NCBI RefSeq assembly: GCF_013359595.1
Contig: NZ_JABFMP010000021.1
Location: forward strand, 52,028-116,027
From: Pseudomonas sp. C1C7
Lineage (GTDB): Bacteria > Pseudomonadota > Gammaproteobacteria > Pseudomonadales > Pseudomonadaceae
DNA: 64,000 bases
Reading direction: 5' to 3'
Below, piece after piece: positions 43,301-51,820 of the stretch. A model generated the notes under the pieces. The model ran no database searches. It worked only from the letters and a program-made list of their open reading frames with translations, and had not been told where the DNA came from. A program made the position numbers and the translations under genes. Position 1 is the first letter of the stretch; the number at the start of each line of letters is the position of its first letter.

Positions 43301-46300
43301 GGTGTTTCCGGCGCGCAACGCCTGGACCGCTGCCATCGTGTTGTCCAGGCGATAGCTGTAGCTGCCGTCGGCATTGAGGGTCAGCCAGCCATAGGTGCCG
43401 CGCAATTCGCTGCCCAGGGTGCCGGCCGTCCCGGCACTGCCTTCGACGCCGGTACGCACCGAGGCCACGGCGCGGGTTTCGCCGTAGTCATGGGCGGGCA
43501 GATCGGCCGGTATCTCGCCACCGTCCACATCCGTGTCGTTGGTCAACACATTGCCGGTGGGGTCGACGCCGGGCTGATTGTTGTTCAGCCCGCCGGCTTC
43601 GATGGCCGTGGCGGTGTCATCGCCGGCGACCGGATTGTCGTTCTGGCCGAGGATCAACACGACGATTTCCGCGGTGTCGGTTTCCGGGGTCGGACCGACT
43701 TCATCGCTGATGGTGAAGGTGAAACGCTCCAGCAGTAGATCGCTGCCCACCCGCAGGGCTTCGACGTCGGCGTTGGCGTTATTGACCACGTAGGTGTAGC
43801 TGCCGTCGGGGAAGATCGTCAGCCGACCATACAAGCCATCGATGCTCGTGCCGCCGGCCAGGACCGCGATCGGTGTGCCGGAACCGCTCTGGATGAAGGT
43901 CACCGTCAGCGGATCGCCGTCCGGGTCGGTGGAGTTGACCGTGGCGTCGCCTGACGGATCGCGTCCCGCCGTACCGTTGGCCACGCCACCTTTTTCGATG
44001 GCGATGGCCACCACGTTCTGTGCCACGGGCGGATCGTTGACGCCGTGGACCGTGATCACCAGTTGCGCAGTGTCGGTCAGTCCCTTGGTATCCGTGATCC
44101 GATAGGTAAAGAACTCGGTCAGGGTCTGCCCCTGTTGCAGCGCCTGGACGTCGGCGTTGGTGCTGTCGACATCGTAGATGAATGAACCATCGGCACCGAT
44201 GGTCAGGGTGCCGTACAGGCCGACCACCACTGTGCCATTGGCCGAAGTGGTGCCTGTCGCGACGCCACTGAGGATGTCGACCGCCGGGTTGTAGGTGGCT
44301 TCGCTCTTGTTGATCACGCCATTGACCAGCAACTGGCTGTTGGGGCGGTCCGCGGCATCGACGTCCTGATCGACGCCGTTGCCGCCGGGCTGGTCGATCG
44401 TGCCGGGTCGACTCGGGAACAGAATGACGTTACCGGTGGGGTTGGTTTCCGCGGCGGTGCCGTTGGTAGGCGCGGCTTGCGCCTCGGCCGCGTCGTCGCT
44501 GGCCACCGGGTTGTCGTTGGCGCCCTGGACCACGATGCGCAACTGCGCGACGTCATCCAGGCCACCGGCGTCGGTGAGGCGATAGCTGAAGAACTCGATC
44601 AACTGGTCCCCGGCGCTCAGGCGCTGCACGGTGACGTTGTTGTTATCGATGACGTAGGTGTAGGTGCCGTCGGGATTGATGGTCAGGGTGCCGTAGAGAC
44701 CGACGACGCTGGTAGCGCCGGTAACCGGGGTGAAGGCGCCTTGCCCGGCTTCCGCCACCGGGCGCACGGCGGTCACGGTTCTGGTTTCACCGTTGGCGAC
44801 GCTGTCGACGTCGGTGTCGTTGGTCAGCACGTTACCGCTGGCGTTGCTGCCCGGTGTGCCGTTGAGCACGCCGCCGGCTTCGACCGCGACCCCATTGTCG
44901 TCCACGCCCTGGGGCGTGTCGTTGGCGCCCTGGATGGTGACGGTCAGCGTTGCGGAGGAGGTGGCGCCGGCCAGGTCGCCGACCACGTAACTGAAACTGT
45001 CGATCAGGGTCTGGCCCGACAGGCGCAGGGCCTGCACCGTCGCATTGTTGTTGTCGACCACGTATTGGTAAGAGCCGTTGCTGCCCACCAGCAACTGGCC
45101 GAACTGGCCGTTGATCACCACCACGCCAGAGGCCGGGACGAGGGTGCCGCCGACCGATACCAGGTGCAGCCGGTCGGCGTTGGTGGCGATGTCGACGTCG
45201 GTGTCGTTGGTCAGCACGTTGCCAAGCGGATCGATCCCGATCGTGCTGTTGTTGGTGCCGCCGGCTTCGAGCGCGGTGGCGACGTCATTGACCGCGACCG
45301 GCGCGTCGTTGACCGGGGCCAGGATGATTTGCAGGGTGTCGGTGTCGGTCAGGGCGTCAGCGGCGGTACCCGGAATGCCATCGCCATTGGCATCGCCGTA
45401 GTTGCCCTGGTCGTTGCTGACCACCGTGAGGGTGTCGGTGCCGTTGAAGTCCTGGTTGCCCAGGTAGCGCAGGCTGGCCAGTGCGAGGTTGAGATTGGCC
45501 TGCGTACCGCTCAGGGTCAGGGTCGCGGTGTTGGCCCCGGTGACGGTGACGCCGGGGATGGTCGCGCCGAGGAACAGCGTGCCTTTGGTGACGGAGAGGG
45601 TGACGGTCAGGTTGCGGTCGTTGACGTTCGGGTCGCGGTCGGCGTCGATGTCGGCGACGCTGATGCCATTGATGTTCAGCACCACGTCTTCCTGGCCGTT
45701 CTGGGTGCCGGGGAGGGTGTTGACCGGCGCATCGTTCTGTTCGACGAAGCCGGCATTCGCCGCTTGAGTGTCGGCATCGCCCAGGGTAAGGGTGACCTGT
45801 CCGAGGGTGCCGCCATCGCTGTCGACCCGCACACGCAGATCGCCCAAGGGTTGCGGATAGCTGATCAGCCCGGCCGGCACGTCGATACGGAACACACCCA
45901 GAGGCAACACGCCGAAGTGGTACTGGCCATTGGCGTCGGTGACGGTGGTGAATTGCAGGTTGTCGGCCGTGGTGCTGAGCAAACCGTCGACGCCGGCCCA
46001 GGTCAGGGTCACGGTTTGCCCGGCAAGGCCGGGACCGTCCGGCGTGGCGCTGGCGGTCGGTGATGCGGTGTCATTCCACAAGGTGCCGGTGATCACGCCG
46101 AGCCCGGCGTTGTCGCGCAGGATGTACTGGTTCGGCCCCACGGTGCTGCCGGTACGCTCGCCATCCACCGTGCCATCGACGCCGACACTGTTGCCGCCCC
46201 AGCTGGTGAAGTCTTCGGGCAGGCTGCTCCAGGTCAGGGTCGCGTTGCTGCTGGCGACGATCGAGGCGTTGGGCAGGGTGACCTGATAGCGCACCTGCAC

Positions 46301-49300
46301 CTGAGCGCCGACGTCCAGTTGATCGAAATTGACGCTGATGCCACCGGTGGTGCTGAAACTCACACCGGCTGGCAGGTTGCCCGGTCCGAAGGTGACGCCG
46401 TTGATGCTGACGCTGACCAGCGTGTAGTTGGTGCCGCCCGTGAAGCTGTCAGTGATTTGCGCATCGAAGGCCGGCAGGCCGCCGTTCTGGGTGAAGCTCA
46501 GTTGCACGGTGGCGTTGCCCGTGGTGCCGCCGGGGTTGGGGTCGAAGGCGACGATGGTCTTGTCCAGGCCACTGAAGCTCGGCTCGACAATGCGTTCGAA
46601 AATCGTAGTGCTTTGGGCACGGCCTGCGCCGTTGACGATTTCCAGGGCCGAAACACCCAGCTGTGCGCCGCTGATATTGGTCGCCACGTTGGTCACGCGC
46701 ACGTTGAACTCGAGGGAAATGCCTTCTAGGTCGTCGTCGGTGCCATTGCCGTTGACCACATTGCCCATGTCGAAGGTCACGGTCTGGCTGCCATCGGCGT
46801 TGGTCACGATGGTCAGGCGACTCGGATCGAATATGCCCTGGGGTGCCAGGCCCGACAGATCGGGGGTGATCGGCAAGGCTTGGGGGCTGTTTTCGTTGCC
46901 GTCCACGTCCAGGGTGCCGCCGACGATCAGGTTGGCGTCGCTGACCAACCCGCCATTGGAGATGAAGGCGATGCGCAGTGCATTGACCAGCGCATCCGGA
47001 GAGATGAACTCCAGCCCGTTGGCCAGGGTGATCTGGATCTGATAGTTGGGGTTGTTACCCTGCGGCACCAGTACCACCACGCGATAGCGGATCACTTCGC
47101 CGACGGTCACCTGTTCGGTTGGCGCGGTGGTCGGGGCAGGGGCGGCGGTATCCGGCAAGCCACCGACCCGGGAGACCTGGATGGCCTGGGCAACCGGTAT
47201 CACCAGGGTGGAGAAATTGCGGTAATCGTTGAGCGTGCCGCCATTGAGTTGACCATCGACGCCGGTACGCTCGCCGGCTTGCGGGCCATCCAGGCTGGTC
47301 CATTGCACGGTCGCCACGTTGGCGAAGTTGGACTGCGAGGCCGCGGTGGCATTCACCACGCCGGTAATGCTCAGGACGATGCTGCCGCCCTTGGCGATAT
47401 CGATGTTGGCCCCGTTGACGGTGCGCAACTGGCCGCCCACCAGTTCGAAATCCACGCCGCCGTTGTTGGTGGCGCCGTTCTGATAGAGCACACCCACCAG
47501 GGTCAGGCCGTTGAGCTGGGTCGGCAGGTTGTCGAGAAAACTGATGTCGAAGGCATTGAAGTCGCTGCTGGCATTACCGTTGCGGATGGTGATGGTGAAA
47601 CTGACGGTATCGCCTTCGTCATAGCCGCCAAGGCCTGCGGTGGAGGTCAGGACCTGGGTCACCTGCAAGGTGGGCTCGCGCACGGTGACCGTGGGCTGGC
47701 CACTGCTGAGCGCCACGGTGCGATCCACCGCCACGTTGCCGTTGGGGGTGTCGCTGTCCGGATCGCTGAACACCAGTTGTGCGTTGTTCTGCAGGGAGAT
47801 GTTGGCCTGGTTGCCGATGACGTTGTTGGCCACCAGTTGCAGGCGAATCACGAAGGTGTTGTTGCCGGTCTGGTTGTCCGCCGAGACGCTGGACACGCTG
47901 AAGGTCCAGCGCGCGTCCACGCCATCGCCTCCCACGGTTCCACCAATGCCCGTAAAACCGCTGATGACCACACTGCCGGCGAAGTCGGCGCCCAGTGCGC
48001 CGCTGCCGGCGCGGGTGGTGATGATCTGGTAGCCGAGACCGCCATTGAACGTGGTGTCCAGGCGCATGCCGGGGGGAATCAGGTCGTCGATGCGCAGGGT
48101 CTGGGTGGTGCCTTCCGGCAGGGTGACCACGATGTCGTAGCGCATGCTTTCGCCGACCACCAGATCACTGCCGTTGGTGTGGGTGGCGCTGGAGTCGCCG
48201 TTGTCCAGGGTGCCATCGGCGAAGACCTTGGTGATCACCGGGGCCGCGACTTGTTGATTGGCAAGATCAGTGAGGTCGACCGGGGTGAAGTCGGTGCCGC
48301 CGTTGACGCTGGCGTAATTGCTCAGGGTGGCGGTGGATTGCAGGGTGCGGCTGGCCTCGATGGTGCTGCTGACCAGCACGTCATAGCTGATCACCACCAG
48401 ATTGGCGCCGCTGGTGTCCGCCACCGTGCCGCTGCGTCCGGCGAGCAGTGTCGCTTGCCCGCCGGCATCGAGGAAGGTGATCTGGTTGCCGGTCACGCTG
48501 TAGTCGGTGCCCAATACCAGCAACGTGCCGTCGCCCCGGTAAATCTGCAGATTGGCCGCCGCCAGGCTGCCGCCGACGAAACTCAGGCCGGTCGGCAGGG
48601 TGATGCTGGTGGTGACATCGTAGGCGCCACCGCCACCGCTGTTTTCGATGGCCGTCACCAGCCGAAGGCTGTCACCACCGTCGATATTGACGATATTGCC
48701 GTCCACCGCCGCAAGGTCGGTCACGCTGCCATTGAACGGCACGCCGGTACTGCCCGGCGGGTTCCAGCTGCCGGTGGTGTTGCTCACCGTGCCGTTGGAG
48801 CCGGATACCACGCCGTGCTTGATGTTCAGCACCGGCTCGGCCACGGAAACGATGGCGACCACGTCGGAGGAAATCAGCGTGCGGTCGGTGAGGGTGGTCT
48901 GTTGGCTGGATTGGACCAGCACATCCAGTGAACGCTGATCGGCAAAGGGTTGATCGCCGACCCTGAGGGTAAAACGAATGACGATGCGACTGCCGGTGGT
49001 GTCGGCCGTGACGAAGCTGCCGAAATCGAACACCACCGAGTTGCCGCCTGCGCTGGTCACGCTGACCACGGCGCCGGCATTGGTGTTTCCAGGGCCAAGT
49101 TCCCACTGCCCGACATCGCTGCCCGAGCCCCAGGTGACGCCTGTCACATCGAACAATGGCAGTGGCAGGTAGGCCGTGAGCTTGAACTGTTCGTAGTCGC
49201 CGGTGACCAGGTCGTAGCTGAGTTCGAAGGTCACTTCATCGCCGGGGCGCAACTCACCATTGCTTGGCGGTGTGCCGTTGTTGACCTCGACCAGGCTGAT

Positions 49301-51691
49301 GTCGACGTTGCTGGTGGGGATCTCGCTGGTGGTGGCCGAGTTATCGGTTTCGCTCTCGCCCGTGAGGTTGAGAATATCCAGCAGCAAGGTGCCGTCGACC
49401 ACGGCACTGTTGCCCAGTTCGTCGCCTTCGTTGATTTCCGGATGCGGATTGCCCGAGGGCGGCTTGTAGGTCTGGCCGACGATCGCCGAATAGCTGAGCA
49501 CCGCCAGCACTGCGCCTTCGACGGTGTCATCGAACGCCAGGTCGCCATTGAGCCAGCCACGAATATTGGAAAAGGCATTGCGCAGCGACTGGGCGATATC
49601 GAACGCCATCGACGTGCTGCCGTCGGCGTTGGTGACCACGGTCGTGACCAGGGCAATGGTCTGGGGCACGCCGTTGATGGTGACCGTCAGGGTTGGCGTC
49701 CCGGTCAGCGTCTGGCCGTCGCTGAGCTGGTCGCGCACGAACAACTGGCCTTCGTTGAAGAAATCCTTGCCGAAGGCGAAGTAGTCGGAGATGGCAATGT
49801 TCAGGTTGTATTGCAGGGTATCGCCGGGGGTGATGCCGGCATGGCCAATGTCGGTCTGCAGGGTCGCGGTCTTGAGCAGCGTGATGGATTTGGCGATGAA
49901 TTGCGTACTCACTCCCGTGCCGCTGAAATCGATGGTTGTGTTGGGCGCCGTGAGGTCTCGCGGGTCCAGCGGAACCCACTGGCCAGATGCCGTCGGCGCG
50001 CCGAGGGTGATGGTTACCGCGTCGCCGGTCGTCGGATTGATGATCGGCAGGCCATTGGCATCGACTTCGGGAACGTAGAACGCCACCACGGTATCGGTCT
50101 TGCCGGTGAGGCTGGCGTATTCGACGGTGAAGGAACTGATGAACACGTTATCGGCGGCGATCAACACCGCGATTTGCGCCGGGTTCGTTACCACGGTGCC
50201 ATCGTGCAGGGTGATGGAGGTCAAGCGACCGCCGGCGCCGGGTGTGATCGCGGTGACCTGGATGTTGTCCGGCAATGGCTGGGTCACGACCACATTGGTC
50301 AGCGTCTGCCCCGGTGCCGGTGTGGCGGAGAGGGTGAGGGTGCGCCCGTAGTTGGGACCGGTGGCGGTTTCACCTTCAGGGGTGTTCAGGGTCTCAGTGA
50401 CGGTAATGACCGTGGGGTGCACCACGAACGCTGCCGAACCGACCTCGATCAGGCTGGGGTCGTTGGTCGGGTTGTCCAGGGCATCGTTGCCGAACTGGAA
50501 GCCGCCGCTGGCGCGGATGGTCAGGTCGGGGCTGCCGTCGGAAAAACTGGTGTCGGCCAGATTGCTCAGGCTGGCGGTGACCACCACCGGGATGACCGGT
50601 TGCTGATTGGTGACGCTGGCGAACGGCAACTCAATCACCACCAGCCGGTCGCCGGCACGCAGGCCGTAGGTCGCTGCGTTGATGATCAGGAAATTGCCGT
50701 TGGCGTCTTTGGCCAGTGGGTGAGTGGCGTTGCCATTGGCGTCGAAGGTGACGACGTGGCTGATCAGGTTATTGCCCAGATAAGTGGCGGAGATGAAGCT
50801 CACGCCGTCGTCGCCGTCCTTGCCGGTGGCGGGCAACCCCAGGTTGATGAACGGCGCGAAGCCCGCCTGAGTCGAGGTATTGCTGAAGTTGACTGTGAAG
50901 GTGAAGCGATCACCGAGCAGCACGTCGCTGCCAGTGGCGGGCAAGTTCACGGTGGGCGCCGCGTCCGCAAGCAGCCCGTCGAAACTGGCCATGGCCGCGC
51001 TGCTGATGGCGATGCTTTTATCGATATCGCCGACCCGGGTTTCCAGTGTCCAGTCGCCGCCAGCCTTGGTGTTGCCGGTGTCATTGCTGGAGGCCGCCAC
51101 ATCGGCGCCGGTCCAGCGCGCCAGTTCGGTCACCAGTGTCTTGCCGGCGGCGCCTGCGCCTACATCGCAACCGTAGAGCTGGATATCCGCGCCCTGGGTC
51201 AGACTGTTGCGCCACTGTTCGAGAGTCTGGCCGAGCTGGCCGATGTTGTCCGCCGTAATGGTGCGATTGCCGAGGGTGAATTGCCCGGCGGCCCCGTGGG
51301 ACATGACCTGGATCGAATCCACTTTGCCCAGTTGCGCCAGCGCCGCGGAAATGGCTGCCAGGCCGTCTTCACCGGCGTTGACCACGATGGCCGTGACATT
51401 GCCGGGCAACTGCGCGAGCAGTTGATCGCGGTTCTCGATACGGCTGTCGAGCACCAGCAGGCTGCGGGCCGCCGATGGCGCCTGTTCGGTGGGTGCATGG
51501 CCTTCGGTCGGCGTCGCATGGGGGACGGCGGGCTCGACAGGGGCAGGGGTGCTGCCGGCGGGATCGTTCTGATGCTGGTCAGCGGCCGCGGAGGCTGCGG
51601 CGCCGTCGAAGAGAATCCTGGGTTCCAGGGCAAGCGCCTGCCGCTGCGGACGCAAATGTGAGCCGGAAAATATCCTCTTTGACTCTTGCAT
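40376..51691 (-). CDS. Giant repetitive surface protein: LEPR motif, DUF4347, DUF11-like, SdrD B-like, VCBS repeats
   Basis: 3771 residues, GAGGG upstream of the ATG. There is no Sec signal; the N-terminus has LEPRILFDGAA (LEPR 22-25), a motif common in very large exported proteins. DUF4347 spans about 76-245 with VMSHGAAG (H132) and LYGCDVGAG (C175). Residues about 250-1865 are DUF11/isopeptide-type beta domains; an SdrD B-like domain lies near 1867-1950 (GVITGTLWNDTASPTA), a cadherin-like domain to about 2125, and eleven VCBS-type repeats to about 3605. The C-terminal ~165 residues are not repetitive. No RTX nonapeptides were seen. It is a probable biofilm or contact adhesin. It is the first gene of a five-gene operon whose other products look like its exporter. 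Confidence 0.88.
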   Translation of the reverse strand: MQESKRIFSGSHLRPQRQALALEPRILFDGAAASAAADQHQNDPAGSTPAPVEPAVPHATPTEGHAPTEQAPSAARSLLVLDSRIENRDQLLAQLPGNVTAIVVNAGEDGLAAISAALAQLGKVDSIQVMSHGAAGQFTLGNRTITADNIGQLGQTLEQWRNSLTQGADIQLYGCDVGAGAAGKTLVTELARWTGADVAASSNDTGNTKAGGDWTLETRVGDIDKSIAISSAAMASFDGLLADAAPTVNLPATGSDVLLGDRFTFTVNFSNTSTQAGFAPFINLGLPATGKDGDDGVSFISATYLGNNLISHVVTFDANGNATHPLAKDANGNFLIINAATYGLRAGDRLVVIELPFASVTNQQPVIPVVVTASLSNLADTSFSDGSPDLTIRASGGFQFGNDALDNPTNDPSLIEVGSAAFVVHPTVITVTETLNTPEGETATGPNYGRTLTLSATPAPGQTLTNVVVTQPLPDNIQVTAITPGAGGRLTSITLHDGTVVTNPAQIAVLIAADNVFISSFTVEYASLTGKTDTVVAFYVPEVDANGLPIINPTTGDAVTITLGAPTASGQWVPLDPRDLTAPNTTIDFSGTGVSTQFIAKSITLLKTATLQTDIGHAGITPGDTLQYNLNIAISDYFAFGKDFFNEGQLFVRDQLSDGQTLTGTPTLTVTINGVPQTIALVTTVVTNADGSTSMAFDIAQSLRNAFSNIRGWLNGDLAFDDTVEGAVLAVLSYSAIVGQTYKPPSGNPHPEINEGDELGNSAVVDGTLLLDILNLTGESETDNSATTSEIPTSNVDISLVEVNNGTPPSNGELRPGDEVTFELSYDLVTGDYEQFKLTAYLPLPLFDVTGVTWGSGSDVGQWELGPGNTNAGAVVSVTSAGGNSVVFDFGSFVTADTTGSRIVIRFTLRVGDQPFADQRSLDVLVQSSQQTTLTDRTLISSDVVAIVSVAEPVLNIKHGVVSGSNGTVSNTTGSWNPPGSTGVPFNGSVTDLAAVDGNIVNIDGGDSLRLVTAIENSGGGGAYDVTTSITLPTGLSFVGGSLAAANLQIYRGDGTLLVLGTDYSVTGNQITFLDAGGQATLLAGRSGTVADTSGANLVVISYDVLVSSTIEASRTLQSTATLSNYASVNGGTDFTPVDLTDLANQQVAAPVITKVFADGTLDNGDSSATHTNGSDLVVGESMRYDIVVTLPEGTTQTLRIDDLIPPGMRLDTTFNGGLGYQIITTRAGSGALGADFAGSVVISGFTGIGGTVGGDGVDARWTFSVSSVSADNQTGNNTFVIRLQLVANNVIGNQANISLQNNAQLVFSDPDSDTPNGNVAVDRTVALSSGQPTVTVREPTLQVTQVLTSTAGLGGYDEGDTVSFTITIRNGNASSDFNAFDISFLDNLPTQLNGLTLVGVLYQNGATNNGGVDFELVGGQLRTVNGANIDIAKGGSIVLSITGVVNATAASQSNFANVATVQWTSLDGPQAGERTGVDGQLNGGTLNDYRNFSTLVIPVAQAIQVSRVGGLPDTAAPAPTTAPTEQVTVGEVIRYRVVVLVPQGNNPNYQIQITLANGLEFISPDALVNALRIAFISNGGLVSDANLIVGGTLDVDGNENSPQALPITPDLSGLAPQGIFDPSRLTIVTNADGSQTVTFDMGNVVNGNGTDDDLEGISLEFNVRVTNVATNISGAQLGVSALEIVNGAGRAQSTTIFERIVEPSFSGLDKTIVAFDPNPGGTTGNATVQLSFTQNGGLPAFDAQITDSFTGGTNYTLVSVSINGVTFGPGNLPAGVSFSTTGGISVNFDQLDVGAQVQVRYQVTLPNASIVASSNATLTWSSLPEDFTSWGGNSVGVDGTVDGERTGSTVGPNQYILRDNAGLGVITGTLWNDTASPTASATPDGPGLAGQTVTLTWAGVDGLLSTTADNLQFTTVTDANGQYHFGVLPLGVFRIDVPAGLISYPQPLGDLRVRVDSDGGTLGQVTLTLGDADTQAANAGFVEQNDAPVNTLPGTQNGQEDVVLNINGISVADIDADRDPNVNDRNLTVTLSVTKGTLFLGATIPGVTVTGANTATLTLSGTQANLNLALASLRYLGNQDFNGTDTLTVVSNDQGNYGDANGDGIPGTAADALTDTDTLQIILAPVNDAPVAVNDVATALEAGGTNNSTIGIDPLGNVLTNDTDVDIATNADRLHLVSVGGTLVPASGVVVINGQFGQLLVGSNGSYQYVVDNNNATVQALRLSGQTLIDSFSYVVGDLAGATSSATLTVTIQGANDTPQGVDDNGVAVEAGGVLNGTPGSNASGNVLTNDTDVDSVANGETRTVTAVRPVAEAGQGAFTPVTGATSVVGLYGTLTINPDGTYTYVIDNNNVTVQRLSAGDQLIEFFSYRLTDAGGLDDVAQLRIVVQGANDNPVASDDAAEAQAAPTNGTAAETNPTGNVILFPSRPGTIDQPGGNGVDQDVDAADRPNSQLLVNGVINKSEATYNPAVDILSGVATGTTSANGTVVVGLYGTLTIGADGSFIYDVDSTNADVQALQQGQTLTEFFTYRITDTKGLTDTAQLVITVHGVNDPPVAQNVVAIAIEKGGVANGTAGRDPSGDATVNSTDPDGDPLTVTFIQSGSGTPIAVLAGGTSIDGLYGRLTIFPDGSYTYVVNNANADVEALRVGSDLLLERFTFTISDEVGPTPETDTAEIVVLILGQNDNPVAGDDTATAIEAGGLNNNQPGVDPTGNVLTNDTDVDGGEIPADLPAHDYGETRAVASVRTGVEGSAGTAGTLGSELRGTYGWLTLNADGSYSYRLDNTMAAVQALRAGNTLADAFNYTVIDAAGATDIATLNITIEGRNDTPVAQNDVNTAVEAGGLNNATPGVNPSGNVLANDSDVDGNGEVLSVIRVSQGASVGVIGSGFAGAFGTLTLGADGNYTYVVDNNNLQVQSLRTNADTLTETFTYQIRDLAGATSTATLTITIRGANDNPVAVDDSTVAIEAGGTFNGTPGLNPSGNVLTNDTDVDASDSKIVTDIRTGTEAAGGTFNTVGVTQTLTGLYGTLTINANGTYSYVVNNTLAAVQALKVGDSLVETFTYRMRDTVGATDVAQLSIRIDGAWDAPVATDDVAVAVADDGSGNGVNPTRNVLPNDTDVDQGDSLQVTGIRFGTEAAGGALSGVTAGTDNTNGTLINGQFGQLIIGADGNYTYNLDSNNPTVLALGPLQFLNERFTYQVTDRGGQNDLAQIHIIIRGRNTAPIPATDTATAVEAGGVNNSQPGIDPTGNVLDNDRDNESDALHLIGIHTGTVTDIGTVGTLGTALRGLYGDLLINADGSYTYTLDNNLAVVQALRQSGQTLNEVFTYTVVDIFGAASQAELRITIDGRNDTPVAQDEASIAVEAGGVANGTPGRNGTGNVLLNDTDVDSAANGETKQVLGVTSETGQAGTAGQVVTGRYGQLILNADGSYTYLIDNSNPTVQALRTAGDTLSETFTYRMADTAGATSDARLTVVIQGANDAPVAQNDSVTASDQVPAPQATGNVLPNDGDVDANDPLQVVAVRTGAEAGTGTAGVIGQPIIGLYGTLVLNADGSFTYTIDQSNPQVLAAAGLGLVLQDVFTYTINDLNGASDQAELVINLDIATPFIPAPAEDHFFSRDPDGQNRNLLLPDPQPAIFVTPVVERAARVNELSTWGADGSNLRLASVGELTSDSLGNALGLVPGQFVADAVRDSRRESDLDMLWILGRQGRTSLTADGLLSDPSLFATSAADMTHAPAQPEPNHEPRPAPRGFSAQLRNANQRLHPNSRGN
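40882..45313 (-). repeat. Tandem array of eleven VCBS-type repeats inside the giant protein gene
   Basis: Each unit is about 110-155 codons and begins like NPVAVDDSTVAIEAGG, continues with GNVLTNDTDVD, an LYGTLTINADGSYTYV-type centre and ends with a TFTYQI..AQLTITI-type strand. Units 3, 4 and 8 are irregular: the third has an extra segment after GNV, the fourth has NSTDPDGD in place of NDTDVD, and the eighth lacks EAGG. Repeats are diverged at DNA level, so recent unequal crossing-over is not obvious. Confidence 0.85.
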
Positions 51692-51820
51692 AGTGAGGCC
51701 CTCGAACTACGCGGTAATGCAATCCATTGACGGCCCACTATTGGGGGCAAATTAAGCATAGGACTTTTCTGAAGGATTACCATTTACTGCAACACGCTGG
51801 ATCCAGCCTTGTGCCGGCGC

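Noticed and set aside
40882..45313. Repeated DNA considered as CRISPR or satellite
   Set aside because: The repeats are 330 bases or longer, diverged and in frame; they are VCBS protein repeats.
48950..51661. Long plus-strand ORF of 903 codons opposite the giant protein gene (also 44477-46063 and 46880-48931)
   Set aside because: These are antisense frames kept open by the high GC and Gly/Thr/Val-rich repeats; their translations show no domain, no SD and skewed composition.
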